The notes: generated by a model not told the origin, from the letters alone. DNA of 64,000 bases from Conchiformibius kuhniae DSM 17694 (GCF_000428785.1 NZ_AUAP01000001.1:1-64000); one strand, 5' to 3'; shown: positions 33,158-42,356, counted from the first letter of the stretch. A program made the numbers and translations.

Positions 33158-33330
33158 TTGCACCATCCTTTCACAGTTTGAAAATGGTGTAGATATGGTA
33201 CAGCGAATGCGCGAAAATACGCAGGAATAAACGTGAAAACGCGGGTAAAAACAAGATGGATTGTGATAAAAAACGAAAAGAAAACAAGCAAGTTATTGAA
33301 AAGTTAAAACAAGCCCGCGTGCTGCTCGCC
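33158..33330. other. Predicted prophage/chromosome junction (att region)
   Basis: The gap between the integrase and dusB plus the first dusB codons must contain the right-hand attachment site. The dusB N-terminus (MDCDKKRKENKQVIEKLKQ) does not resemble the usual IG-x-Y-x-(I/L)-x-NP lead-in, whereas conservation begins at LLAPMAGITDKP (about 33316). This places the crossover close to that point. The other copy lies outside the window. Confidence 0.5.
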
Positions 33331-34284
33331 CCGATGGCGGGCATCACCGACAAGCCCATGAGAATTCTGGCAAAACAATTCGGCGCGGATTGGGCGGTCA
33401 GCGAAATGATTACCGACAACCCCGCCTTGCGCCACACCCGCAAAACCTTGAGCCGCAGCGACCATGCGGGCGAAAGCGGTGTGATTGCCGTACAGATTGC
33501 CGGCAGCGACCCGCAGCAGATGGCGCAAGCGGCGCGATACAACGTTGCCAACGGCGCACAAGTGATTGACATCAATATGGGCTGCCCCGCCAAAAAAGTG
33601 TGCAATGTGCTGGCGGGCAGTGCCTTGTTGCAAAATGAAAAATTGGTGGAACAGATTTTAAACGCGGTGGTGGCGGCGGTGGACGTGCCCGTTACCCTGA
33701 AAACCCGTTTGGGCTGGAGCGATGAACATCAAAACCTGCCCCTTATCGCCCGCATCGCCGAGCAAGCGGGCATTGCGGCGCTGGCGGTACACGGGCGCAC
33801 GCGCACACAAATGTATCGCGGCGAAGCGCGTTATGAATTGATTGCACAGGTAAAACAAGAAATCAGCATGCCCGTGTGGGTAAACGGCGACATAGATTCG
33901 CCGCACAAAGCCGCCGCCGTACTCGCACAAACCGGCGCGGACGGCGTAATGCTCGGACGGGCGGCGCAGGGCAATCCTTGGCTGTTCGCGCAAATCAAAC
34001 AGTTTTTGGAAAACAACACTTTGCCACTGCCCGTACCGTTTCAATCAGCCTGCGAAACGGTTTTGGCGCATTTGGCGGCGATGCACGGCTTTTACGGCGA
34101 AACGGCAGGGGTACGCATTGCCCGCAAACACATCGGCTGGTATGTGGCGCATTTGCCCGATGGCGAAGTATTCCGCCAATCATTCAACCGCTTGGACGCA
34201 GCGAACGCGCAGCAGGACGCTCTGGCGGCGTTTTTGGCGAAAACGGGGCAATGCCGCGCATTTTGGCATGATGACGCACCCTAA
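33256..34284 (+). CDS. dusB: tRNA-dihydrouridine synthase B
   Basis: This 342-residue flavoenzyme reduces uridine to dihydrouridine in the tRNA D-loop region using NADPH and FMN. DusB-specific blocks are LLAPMAGITDKP, DINMGCPAKKVCNVLAGSALL (catalytic Cys), HGRTRTQMYRG and WVNGDIDSPHKAA. Its first 19 or so residues are Lys/Glu-rich and unlike the family, apparently phage-derived after integration. Expression then depends on a promoter in the prophage end. The start ATG at 33256 is weakly supported; a GTG at about 33319 is a possible alternative. Confidence 0.92.
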   Translation: MDCDKKRKENKQVIEKLKQARVLLAPMAGITDKPMRILAKQFGADWAVSEMITDNPALRHTRKTLSRSDHAGESGVIAVQIAGSDPQQMAQAARYNVANGAQVIDINMGCPAKKVCNVLAGSALLQNEKLVEQILNAVVAAVDVPVTLKTRLGWSDEHQNLPLIARIAEQAGIAALAVHGRTRTQMYRGEARYELIAQVKQEISMPVWVNGDIDSPHKAAAVLAQTGADGVMLGRAAQGNPWLFAQIKQFLENNTLPLPVPFQSACETVLAHLAAMHGFYGETAGVRIARKHIGWYVAHLPDGEVFRQSFNRLDAANAQQDALAAFLAKTGQCRAFWHDDAP

Positions 34285-34296
34285 AGGACAAGTCAT

Positions 34297-34391
34297 TCCT
34301 GCGTAGCTTGGGTTGAAGCGTAGCGCAAACCCAACAATACATTGTTTTATCGTGAAATCGTTGGGTTTTCACTTCGTTCCAACCCAACCTG
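34297..34391. repeat. Twin-hairpin repeat between dusB and rsmB
   Basis: Two inverted repeats, TTGGGTT/AACCCAA type, stand side by side (about 34305-34333 and 34362-34391). A related unit with GAAGCGCAAACCC occurs near 50704-50737. It probably ends both convergent genes. A half-copy of the MITE end (GATGACAC) follows near 34418-34425. Confidence 0.5.
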
Positions 34392-34431
34392 CCACTGATT
34401 TTCAGTGAAAAAGTCTAAATGATGACACGCT

Positions 34432-35700
34432 TTAGCCACTTTTCCGCTCGAACACGGCGGCGAAAAAGCCGTCCGTGCCGTGTCGCGCCGTATTCAATTG
34501 CAAGTATTTGCCCGTATCCAAATCAATTTTTTGTGTTTGCAGCAATCGGGCGCAGTCCAGCAGCATAAAATCGGAGTGGCTGTCGAGAAAGCGTTGCGCC
34601 TGTTGTTCGTTTTCTTCGGGCAGTACGCTGCAGGTGGCGTAGAGCAAACGTCCGCCGTCCCGCACCAATGCGGCAGCCGCTTTCAAGATGTTTTCTTGCT
34701 GGAAAACAAGATTTTGCACGGTGGCGGCGGATTGGCGGTATTTCAGGTCGGGATTGCGCCGCAGTGTGCCCAAGCCGGAGCAGGGTGCGTCCACCAGCAC
34801 GCGGTCGGCTTTACCGCGCAAACGGGCGATGCGCGGGTCGCGTTCGGAGCTGATGCGTTCGGGGCTGATGTTGGTCAAGCCGGCGCGGCGCATGCGCGGT
34901 TTGAGCTTGGACAGGCGTTTTTCCGATACGTCAAAGGCATAAATGCGCCCTGTGTTGGCGGTTTGTGCGCCGATTGCCAGTGTTTTTCCGCCCGCGCCCG
35001 CACAAAAATCCACGATGATTTCGCCGCGTTTGGCACCGAGCAGCAGGGCGAGCAGTTGGCTGCCTTCGTCCTGTACTTCCAGTGTGCCGTCCAAAAACAG
35101 GGGGTGGCGGTTGAGCGCGGGTTTGTCGTGCAAACGCAAGGCATGGGGCGCGTAGGGCGCGGCTTGGGCATCGGGAAATTCTTTTTGCAGTTGTGCCAAT
35201 ACTTTATCGCGCTTGCTTTTCAGGGTATTGACGCGCAAGTCCAAAGGTGCGGGGCGGGAGACGCTGCGTCCGAATGCGGTGATTTCCGCATCCGTCCAAT
35301 GGGTTTGCAGGTGGGCGAGCAGCCATTCGGGTAGTTCGGCGGCGGTATTGGGGTCGGCGGCAAAGTCGGCTTTGCGGGCTTTGAGCGCGGTGAGAAAATC
35401 GCGGTCGCCGTCTGCCAGCAAGGTTTCCAGTTGGCTGATGTTGCAGCCGCGCCCCAGCACCAATGCCGCCAATGCCGCACGTTGGGGGGCTTGGGCAGGT
35501 TGGGGCAAAACCGCTTGGATTTTTTGCAGATGGCGCAGGGCGGCGAACGCGGTTTCGGCGATTTCGCGGCGGTCGTTGCGCCCGAGCTTGGGGTGGCGGC
35601 GGAAATACGCCGACAGAACGGCATCGGCAGGCTGGGCAAAGGTAAGCATCTGCGCCAAAACGGCGGCAGTGTGGTGCAATTGGGCGGCTGTGGGCGTCAT
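34432..35700 (-). CDS. rsmB: 16S rRNA m5C methyltransferase (RsmB/NOP2 family)
   Basis: This 422-residue enzyme has an N-terminal NusB-like RNA-binding domain (to about 140) and a SAM-dependent methyltransferase domain: FCAGAGGKT motif I, VDAPCSGLGTLRRNPD (motif IV Cys) and YATCSVLPEENE (catalytic Cys). It methylates C967 of 16S rRNA in E. coli. The ATG at 35700 is preferred over upstream codons. It is monocistronic and convergent with dusB. Confidence 0.92.
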   Translation of the reverse strand: MTPTAAQLHHTAAVLAQMLTFAQPADAVLSAYFRRHPKLGRNDRREIAETAFAALRHLQKIQAVLPQPAQAPQRAALAALVLGRGCNISQLETLLADGDRDFLTALKARKADFAADPNTAAELPEWLLAHLQTHWTDAEITAFGRSVSRPAPLDLRVNTLKSKRDKVLAQLQKEFPDAQAAPYAPHALRLHDKPALNRHPLFLDGTLEVQDEGSQLLALLLGAKRGEIIVDFCAGAGGKTLAIGAQTANTGRIYAFDVSEKRLSKLKPRMRRAGLTNISPERISSERDPRIARLRGKADRVLVDAPCSGLGTLRRNPDLKYRQSAATVQNLVFQQENILKAAAALVRDGGRLLYATCSVLPEENEQQAQRFLDSHSDFMLLDCARLLQTQKIDLDTGKYLQLNTARHGTDGFFAAVFERKSG

Positions 35701-35800
35701 GATAAACAATCCATCGGCAAAATGCTTGATTTTATCGCCAATGGCGCTTAAAACCAATAATCAGCCCCAAGCGTTGGCGGCGCTTGGGGCGGACACGGGT

Positions 35801-36343
35801 TTATTTTGCGCGAATCAGCTTCATACGGCTGTTGCCCATTTCCATTTCAAATTCTGAACCATCGGCTTGAATGTGTAAAACACCTTCTGATGTGCCTTCC
35901 CCCTCAATGTTGAGATTTTTATCTTCCGTTTTCATTTTTGCCTGAACGGAAGAAAATACGGTTACCGGCGCGGTAAAAGCATTTCCTTTATTTTTCAAAT
36001 CGTTGATTTTTAATTTATAGTTAAAATTGCCTTTTTGCAAGCCCATTTTTTCGAGAAATTCTTTTGTTCCGATGGATTGCTTCACCGCGCCGGTGCAATC
36101 AGATTGTTCGTATTGTTCGGCATGTGTGAATTTCAGTGTAACCGTATCGCGACTGTTCCGGCTGATTTTTTGCCTGATGGCAATACCGTCCTGACACATC
36201 ATCCATTTCCCTTTCAACAGCGCGGCAGCATCGGCGGGCTTGGATTGTTCGGTTAAAGGGGCGGCGGCACAGGCTGCCAGTGCCAGCGCACACGCGCACG
36301 CGGCAAACGGTTTGTAAAAAGAACGGATTGTTTGGTTTTGCAT
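35801..36343 (-). CDS. Putative lipoprotein, unknown function
   Basis: This 180-residue protein has a signal peptide with lipobox LAAC (Cys about 25). The mature protein begins with a linker and then a beta-rich domain with two Cys residues (WMMCQDG, SDCTGAV) likely to form a disulfide. No family recognised. It stands alone between rsmB and clpX. A run of 13 A at 36385-36397 lies in its upstream region. Confidence 0.72.
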   Translation of the reverse strand: MQNQTIRSFYKPFAACACALALAACAAAPLTEQSKPADAAALLKGKWMMCQDGIAIRQKISRNSRDTVTLKFTHAEQYEQSDCTGAVKQSIGTKEFLEKMGLQKGNFNYKLKINDLKNKGNAFTAPVTVFSSVQAKMKTEDKNLNIEGEGTSEGVLHIQADGSEFEMEMGNSRMKLIRAK

Positions 36344-36495
36344 GGTTTTGCCTTTGTTGGAGGGTTGTAATCGAAAAGAATTGTAAAAAAAAAAAAAGAA
36401 ACGTCAAGAAAAGATTTATCATACCGCCGCCAAAATTGAATTTCCCCGATTTCCCGCTTATACTTAACGATTTTTCCGCGCCCCTTGCGGAAACA

Positions 36496-37782
36496 ATGGA
36501 ATCAATTGAAATGATGAAAAAATCCCGTTACTGCTCGTTTTGCGGTCAAGCCGAAGCCGATGTTGTCCGCCTGATTGAAAATGATTCGGGCAATGCCTTG
36601 ATTTGCAATGAATGTGTCCGCGATTGCGGTGAGTTGATGAACGGCGGCAGCAGCCCCGCCGAAGCCGCGCCCGCCGCCGAAGAAAAAACCGCCGCCCCCC
36701 AAACCGAAGCACTGCCCACGCCGTCCGAAATTGTCGCCCAACTCAATGATTATGTGGTGAAACAGGACGCGGCGAAAAAAGCCCTTGCCGTGGCCGTGTA
36801 CAACCACTACAAACGTTTGCGCCACCCGCAGGAAAACGGCGCGGTGGAGCTTTCCAAATCCAATATTCTGTTCATCGGCCCCACCGGTTCGGGCAAAACC
36901 CTGCTGGCGCAATCGCTGGCGCGGAAATTGAACGTGCCGTTTGCGATGGCGGACGCGACCACGCTCACCGAAGCGGGCTATGTGGGCGAAGACGTGGAAA
37001 GCATTGTAACCAAGCTGCTGGTCAGTTGCGAGGGCGATGTGGACAAAGCCCAGCGCGGCATTATCTACATTGATGAAATTGATAAAATTTCCCGCCGCAG
37101 CGACAGCCCGTCCATCACCCGCGACGTGTCGGGCGAGGGCGTGCAGCAGGCTTTGCTGAAGCTGGTGGAAGGCACGGTGGCGAATGTTGCGCCGCACGGC
37201 GGCCGCCGCAGCCCCGACCAAAAACTGATTGCGGTGGACACCAGTAATATTCTGTTTATTTGCGGCGGCGCGTTTGCGGGACTGGAAAAAGTGATTCGCC
37301 AGCGCACCGAGCAGGGCGGCATCGGCTTTGGCGCACAAGTTCACAGCAAGGACGATAACGCCGATATTACCGAATTGTTCCAACAGGTTGAGCCGGAGGA
37401 TTTGATTAAATTCGGTTTGATTCCCGAACTGATTGGGCGTTTGCCCGTGATTGCCACTTTGGAAGAATTGGACGAGGAAACGCTGGTGCATATTCTCACC
37501 GAGCCGAAAAATGCGCTGGTAAAACAATACCAAACCCTGTTCGCTATGGAGGGCGCGGCGTTGGAAATCACACCCGATGCGCTGAAAAGCATCGCCAAAC
37601 TCGCCATGAAACGCAAAACGGGCGCGCGCGGTTTGCGTTCCATTATGGAAAAGGCTTTGCTGGAAACCATGTACGCGCTGCCCGACAAAAAAGGCGTGGC
37701 GAAAGTGGTGGTGGACGCACAGGTGATTGAAGAGGGTGCGCCGCCGAAATTGTTGGACGCGGCGGGGGCGGAAGTGTCATAA
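36496..37782 (+). CDS. clpX: ATP-dependent unfoldase ClpX
   Basis: This 428-residue AAA+ unfoldase delivers substrates to ClpP. The N-terminal C4 zinc-binding domain (CSFCG...CNECVRDCG) binds adaptors. It also has Walker A GPTGSGKT (about 129), pore loop GYVG, Walker B IIYIDEIDK and the IGF-type loop GIGFGAQ that contacts ClpP. The linker between zinc domain and AAA+ core is Ala/Pro/Glu-rich. The start at 36496 has GGAAACA before it. clpP is not adjacent in the window. Confidence 0.95.
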   Translation: MESIEMMKKSRYCSFCGQAEADVVRLIENDSGNALICNECVRDCGELMNGGSSPAEAAPAAEEKTAAPQTEALPTPSEIVAQLNDYVVKQDAAKKALAVAVYNHYKRLRHPQENGAVELSKSNILFIGPTGSGKTLLAQSLARKLNVPFAMADATTLTEAGYVGEDVESIVTKLLVSCEGDVDKAQRGIIYIDEIDKISRRSDSPSITRDVSGEGVQQALLKLVEGTVANVAPHGGRRSPDQKLIAVDTSNILFICGGAFAGLEKVIRQRTEQGGIGFGAQVHSKDDNADITELFQQVEPEDLIKFGLIPELIGRLPVIATLEELDEETLVHILTEPKNALVKQYQTLFAMEGAALEITPDALKSIAKLAMKRKTGARGLRSIMEKALLETMYALPDKKGVAKVVVDAQVIEEGAPPKLLDAAGAEVS

Positions 37783-37838
37783 TGTCATTTGCAAGCGAAA
37801 GCAGCAAAAAATTCAAAAACCAAATAAAAGGAAATATC

Positions 37839-37964
37839 ATGAAAAAACTTGTATTTACCGCTATTTGTTGCGCCTTGTTGGGCGCGTGTTCCGCCAACGG
37901 CGGCAGCCAAACCCAAATGTACGGCGAAGTGGGCGGCGGCGTGGAAAGCAGCAAAGCTTTCTAG
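37839..37964 (+). CDS. Small lipoprotein (41 aa)
   Basis: A 41-codon frame begins at MKKLVFTAICC behind AAAAGGAAATATC. It has a lipobox LLGAC and a mature part of only about 22 residues. Such tiny entericidin-like or orphan lipoproteins are often missed in annotation. It follows clpX by 56 bp and its stop codon adjoins a repeat element end. Confidence 0.65.
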   Translation: MKKLVFTAICCALLGACSANGGSQTQMYGEVGGGVESSKAF

Positions 37965-37965
37965 G

Positions 37966-38110
37966 GTGTGTCATCATTTGACTGCAAAATAACAACGCCG
38001 TCATTCCCGCGCAGATGGGAATCCACTGCCCGATGCGTGGCAAGCCATGTGTTATCAAGGTTTGTCGGGCTTTGATTTGGATTCCCGTCTGCGCGGAAAT
38101 GACGGTGTTG
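37966..38110. repeat. Degenerate MITE copy with dRS3 ends
   Basis: It begins with TGTGTCATC (37967-37975), carries a perfect dRS3 (38003-38022) and a near copy around 38081-38100, and has lost the right terminal repeat. It belongs to the same family as 52219-52374 and 56541-56697. Confidence 0.6.
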
Positions 38111-38140
38111 TGTTTTCTTGGTCAATGGATATTTGCCATC

Positions 38141-38177
38141 AAAAAACAGTCTCTTGCTTGGAAAGAGACTGTTTTTT
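38141..38177. terminator. Bidirectional terminator between clpX side and accD
   Basis: AACAGTCTCTT/AAGAGACTGTT (38145-38155 and 38163-38173) flank a 7-nt loop, with A and T runs outside both arms. It can stop transcription from either of the converging units. Confidence 0.85.
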
Positions 38178-38179
38178 GA

Positions 38180-39103
38180 TTAGGGTGCTGCCACTGTTTC
38201 GGCATCGTCCGCCACCGGTGCGGCGGCGGGCAGGGCAGACGGCGGCGGCAGATTCCGCAGCAGCCGAATCAGCTCCGCCACCCGCATTTTCAGTTCGCGC
38301 CTGTCCACAATTTGGTCAATCGCACCTTTTTTCAGCAAAAATTCCGCACGTTGAAAGCCTTCGGGCAGCTTTTCGCGCACGGTTTGTTCAATCACGCGCG
38401 GGCCGGCAAAGCCAATCAGCGCATTCGGTTCTGCCAGCACCACATCGCCCAAGAAGGCGAAACTTGCCGATACGCCGCCCATGGTCGGGTCGGTGAGAAT
38501 GGAAATGAAAGGCAGTTGCTTTTCCGAAAGCAGATGCAGTGCCGCGCTGGTTTTTGTCATCTGCATCAGTGAGTTCAGCCCTTCCTGCATGCGCGCGCCG
38601 CCTGATGCCGCCACGCAGATGAAGGCGCAATCGTCTGCCACTGCCCGTTGCACGCCCTGCACGAAACGTTCGCCCACCACCGAGCCCATCGAGCCGCCGA
38701 TAAAGCGGAATTCAAACGCCGCCGCCACCGCGTCCATGCCGTGAATCCGTCCTTTGGCAACCACCAGCGCATCTTCTTCGCCCGTGCTTTTGCGGGCGGC
38801 CGACAAGCGGTCGGGGTATTTTTTGCTGTCTTTAAACTTCAAAATATCAATGGGTTTGATGTGGGCGGCGATTTCTTCGCTGCTGCCTTCGTCCAGCAGC
38901 ATGTCCAAACGCGCCCGCGCACTCATGGCGTGGTGGTGGGCGCATTTGGGGCAAACGTGGTGGTTGCCCGCCAATTCGGTGGTGTAAAGTGTGGTGCCGC
39001 AAGCGGCGCATTTGCTCCACAAGCCTTCGGGAATGGCGGATTTGCCGCCGTCGTTGCCGGCTTTTTTGATTTTCGGGGGCAGGATTTTGTCCAACCAACT
39101 CAT
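38180..39103 (-). CDS. accD: Acetyl-CoA carboxylase carboxyltransferase subunit beta
   Basis: This 307-residue subunit transfers the carboxyl group from biotin to acetyl-CoA in the first step of fatty-acid synthesis, paired with AccA (not in the window). The N-terminal zinc ribbon is C-x2-C...C-x2-C (KCAACGTTLY, HHVCPKCAHH). The crotonase-type core has VVAKGRIHGMDAVAAAFEF and ASGGARMQEGLNSLMQM. The ATG at 39103 follows AGGAGTTTGTG. The C-terminal 20 residues are an Ala/Pro tail. Confidence 0.95.
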   Translation of the reverse strand: MSWLDKILPPKIKKAGNDGGKSAIPEGLWSKCAACGTTLYTTELAGNHHVCPKCAHHHAMSARARLDMLLDEGSSEEIAAHIKPIDILKFKDSKKYPDRLSAARKSTGEEDALVVAKGRIHGMDAVAAAFEFRFIGGSMGSVVGERFVQGVQRAVADDCAFICVAASGGARMQEGLNSLMQMTKTSAALHLLSEKQLPFISILTDPTMGGVSASFAFLGDVVLAEPNALIGFAGPRVIEQTVREKLPEGFQRAEFLLKKGAIDQIVDRRELKMRVAELIRLLRNLPPPSALPAAAPVADDAETVAAP

Positions 39104-39182
39104 CACAAACTCCTTGTACGCAAGTACGGAAAACGGGGATTATACCCGAAAAAGCCCAATTCTAGAGTAATCGCATGATAAA

Positions 39183-39204
39183 GCCCTCCCGCACGGGGGA
39201 GGGC
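39183..39204 (-). terminator. Terminator after secF
   Basis: GCCCTCCC/GGGAGGGC form an 8-bp GC stem 14 bp past the secF stop, followed by TTTAT on the minus strand. Confidence 0.75.
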
Positions 39205-39217
39205 GCACAACGGGGGT

Positions 39218-40153
39218 TTACACCACGATTTCTTCTTTTTCCTGCTGCTGCTTGACGATGTTGCTGCGGTTCAGCCCGAACATCAGCAGCAGGGGGCTGG
39301 CCACCAACACCGATGAATAAATGCCGAACACGATGCCGATGGTCAATGCCAGCGCAAAGCCTTCCAGTGCCGCGCCGCCGAACACCAGCATGGAAATCAC
39401 CATCGCTTCGGTCGAGCCGTGTGTGATGACGGTGCGCCCCATGGTGGCGGTGATGGCGTTGTTGATGATTTCGGGGACGGAGCGGTTACGCATTGAGCCT
39501 TTGCGGAAGTTTTCGCGGATGCGGTCGAACACCACCACCGATTCGTTCACCGAATACCCCAATACCGCCAACACGCCCGCCAGCACCGTCAGCGAAAATT
39601 CCCATTGGAAAAAGGCAAAGCAGCCAAGAATAATCACCACGTCGTGCATATTGGCGATAATCGCCGAGACGGCAAAACGCCATTCAAAGCGCATGGACAG
39701 GTAGATGATGATGCCCACCACCACCATGCCCATTGCCAGCAAGCCGTTGCTTACCAGTTCTTCGCCGACCGAGGGTCCGATAAATTCGACTTGTCGCAGC
39801 GACACATCGGGCGTGTCTTTTTTCAAGATGTCCATCACTTGATTGGAAAGCTGGGCGGACGGCACATCGGTTTTGTTCGGCAGGCGAATCATGATGTGTT
39901 TGTTGGTGCCGAGTGCCTGTACTTGGATTTCGCCCATGTTCAGGGCTTCCAAACTGTGGCGTACTTTGTCGAGTTGTGCGCCTTGTTGGTATTCGACTTC
40001 CATCAGTGTGCCGCCGGTAAATTCCACGGAGTAGTTCAACCCGCGCGTAACCAAGAAAAACACCGACAGGACAAACGTAACCAGTGAAATCAGGGTGGTC
40101 AGTTTGCCATAGCTCATAAAGGGAATGTCGCGTTTGAAATGAAACAGTTCCAT
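39218..40153 (-). CDS. secF: Protein translocase subunit SecF
   Basis: This 311-residue membrane protein uses the proton gradient with SecD to drive late steps of Sec export. It has six transmembrane helices with a periplasmic loop after the first (residues about 35-135). The conserved VEFTGGTLMEV and GYSVNESVVVFDRIREN motifs are visible. It starts 2 nt after the secD stop, so both are one operon with yajC upstream. Confidence 0.95.
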   Translation of the reverse strand: MELFHFKRDIPFMSYGKLTTLISLVTFVLSVFFLVTRGLNYSVEFTGGTLMEVEYQQGAQLDKVRHSLEALNMGEIQVQALGTNKHIMIRLPNKTDVPSAQLSNQVMDILKKDTPDVSLRQVEFIGPSVGEELVSNGLLAMGMVVVGIIIYLSMRFEWRFAVSAIIANMHDVVIILGCFAFFQWEFSLTVLAGVLAVLGYSVNESVVVFDRIRENFRKGSMRNRSVPEIINNAITATMGRTVITHGSTEAMVISMLVFGGAALEGFALALTIGIVFGIYSSVLVASPLLLMFGLNRSNIVKQQQEKEEIVV

Positions 40154-40155
40154 GA

Positions 40156-42024
40156 TTATTTCCTTTCCGTGTCCGCAGTGGGGATTTCACGGTCGAGTAC
40201 CGGCGGGTAAGAAACGCCGATGGACAGTTTTTTCAGTTTGCGGCGGCGTCCGTACCACAGGTTTACCAGTGCGCGGGAGACGACCACGGACGAGTAAATC
40301 GAGGTAAGAATGCCCAAGCAATGCACGATGGCAAAGCCGCGCACGGGGCCGGAGCCGAACACCAGCAGGGCGATGCCCGCAATCAGTGAGGTGAGGTTGG
40401 AGTCCAAAATGGTGTCCCAAGCGTGGTCGTAGCCTTCTTTGATGGCGATTTGCGGTTTTTGTCCGTTACGCAGTTCTTCGCGAATGCGCTCGTTAATCAA
40501 TACGTTGGAGTCAATCGCCATGCCGAGCGTCAGTGCCATCGCGGCGATGCCCGGCAGGGTGAGCGTGGCTTGGAGTGCGGACAAGATGGCGAACAAGAAC
40601 AGCAGGTTGGCACTCAAGGCGATGGTGGAGAACACGCCGAACAGGCGGTAGTAAAACACCATGAACACGGCAACGGCGGCAAAGCCCCAAACGGTTGAAT
40701 CAATGCCTTTTTTGATGTTTTCCGCGCCCAGAGACGGGCCGATGGTGCGCTCTTCGACAATTTCCATCGGTGCGGCCAGCGAGCCGGCACGCAGCAGCAG
40801 GGAGACGTCGTGGGTTTCGGCGGTGCTGAAGTTGCCGGTAATCTGTACGCGTCCGCCGGTAATCGGTTCGTTGATGCGCGGGGCGGTAACGATTTCGGAT
40901 TTGCCTTGGTCGATTAAGACCATTGCCATGATTTTGTTTTTGTTGGCGGCGGTCAGGTCGGCGAAGATGGACGCGCCCGCGCTGTCGAGGTTGATATTGA
41001 CGGCGGGTTTTTCGTGTTGGTCGAAGCCCGCTTGGGCGGCGTTGATGTTGTCGCCGGTGAGTTCGACCTGTTTGGACACGAGCAGGGTGTATTGGTCTGC
41101 GCCACTGCCGCCGCTCAACATTTCGTAGCCTTCGGGAACGTTGCCCGCTTGGGCTTGTTGCAGCAGGGCGGGGTCTTCGGACACCATGCGTACTTCGAGG
41201 GTGGCGGTGCGCCCGATGATGTCTTTGGCTTTGGCGGTGTCGGTCATGCCCGGAAGCTGTACCACGATGCGGTCGGCACCTGCTTGTTGAATCACGGGTT
41301 CTGCTGTGCCCAGTTCGTTTACGCGGTTGTGCAGGGTGTTGATGTTTTGTTTGACGGCGTCGCTGCGGATTTGTTGCAGCAGGGCATCGGGCAGGGTGAG
41401 GGTGAGGCGGTTGCCTTCGGCAGCCAGTGTTACGCCTTCGAGTAGTTTTTGCAGCTCGGGAAAGGCGGTTTTCAAGTCGGCTTCGTCTTGGAAGGGAACG
41501 GTGAGGCTGTTGCCGCTTTTTTGTACGCTGCCGGTGCGGATTTTCAGTTTACGCAGTTCGCGGCGGATGTCGCCGGCGTAGCGGTCGAGCGTTTTGTCGA
41601 GTGCGGCTTTCATGTCCACCTGCATGGTGAAATGCACGCCGCCGCGCAGGTCAAGACCGAGAAACATCGGGTTGGCATTGATTTTGCCCAACCATTCGGG
41701 GCTGTTGGAAATTTGGTTTTGCGCCACGATGTAGCCTTCGCCCAGTGCGGCATCGATGGCGTCGCGGGCGCTGATTTTGTCGGCATCGGAAACGCGCACT
41801 TTCAGGCTGCCGCCGGCGAAAAACATGCCGCCGTGTGTGATTTTTGCCTGTTGCAGGGCGTGCTCGACCTGTTTTTGCGTGTCGTCGTTTACCGACAGCG
41901 ATTGGCGGTTGGTGGAGATTTGAATGGCGGGGGTAACGCCGTAGAAGTTCGGCAGCGTGTACACCAGCGCCAATACCACCGTAAACACAATCAGCAGGTA
42001 TTTCCAAAGCGGATAACGGTTCAT
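40156..42024 (-). CDS. secD: Protein translocase subunit SecD
   Basis: This 622-residue partner of SecF has a large periplasmic domain (residues about 30-440, with LDLRGGVHFTMQVD near the start) and six membrane helices (GMAIDSNVLINERIREEL in TM4/5 region). The ATG at 42024 follows AAAAAGGAATTTTG. Its leader of about 135 nt is homologous to that of the phage gp10-like gene, so SecD expression may be controlled at the RNA level. Confidence 0.95.
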   Translation of the reverse strand: MNRYPLWKYLLIVFTVVLALVYTLPNFYGVTPAIQISTNRQSLSVNDDTQKQVEHALQQAKITHGGMFFAGGSLKVRVSDADKISARDAIDAALGEGYIVAQNQISNSPEWLGKINANPMFLGLDLRGGVHFTMQVDMKAALDKTLDRYAGDIRRELRKLKIRTGSVQKSGNSLTVPFQDEADLKTAFPELQKLLEGVTLAAEGNRLTLTLPDALLQQIRSDAVKQNINTLHNRVNELGTAEPVIQQAGADRIVVQLPGMTDTAKAKDIIGRTATLEVRMVSEDPALLQQAQAGNVPEGYEMLSGGSGADQYTLLVSKQVELTGDNINAAQAGFDQHEKPAVNINLDSAGASIFADLTAANKNKIMAMVLIDQGKSEIVTAPRINEPITGGRVQITGNFSTAETHDVSLLLRAGSLAAPMEIVEERTIGPSLGAENIKKGIDSTVWGFAAVAVFMVFYYRLFGVFSTIALSANLLFLFAILSALQATLTLPGIAAMALTLGMAIDSNVLINERIREELRNGQKPQIAIKEGYDHAWDTILDSNLTSLIAGIALLVFGSGPVRGFAIVHCLGILTSIYSSVVVSRALVNLWYGRRRKLKKLSIGVSYPPVLDREIPTADTERK

Positions 42025-42159
42025 CAAAATTCCTTTTTGGTTTGAAGCCCCGCCGTTTACGGCGGTAAAATGGCTTGATTATTCGGGCGGGGCGTAAGCC
42101 CGTCCGAATCGGGGCAACGCATAGGGCTGTGCTTTAGGTGCAGCCCTGTGGGTTGAAAC
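42025..42159 (-). promoter_or_regulatory. Structured 5' leader of secD (chromosomal copy)
   Basis: On the minus strand the leader has a hairpin GGGCTG/CAGCCC (about 42125-42147), a second CGGGCGGG/CCCGTCCG (42084-42106) and a third CCGCCG-TAAA-CGGCGG (about 42049-42064) just before the ribosome-binding site. The phage copy at 13367-13500 keeps the middle stem with compensating changes. It may be a translational regulator of Sec capacity. Confidence 0.5.
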
Positions 42160-42208
42160 ATCGGCATTCCTTAAGTGGTCTGAATCGGGTGGGGAAATTG
42201 CCGCGCTC

Positions 42209-42337
42209 GGGGCGTGCCGTCAATTGCTTTGGGTAGCGGTTTTTCAAGCAAAAATCCGCAGATGCAAGGGTTTGCAATGCGGCAGGTGCGGACTTTGGCT
42301 GAACATACCGCCGCATAAGCAATTGACGGCACGCCCC
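42209..42337. repeat. 129-bp element with perfect 21-bp inverted ends
   Basis: Arms 42209-42229 and 42317-42337 are exact reverse complements (GGGGCGTGCCGTCAATTGCTT is longer than needed; core GCCGTCAATTGCTT). It has the build of a small non-autonomous mobile element sitting between yajC and secD. No coding frame is supported. Confidence 0.6.
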
Positions 42338-42356
42338 GACAGGCGCGGCGGGCGCG

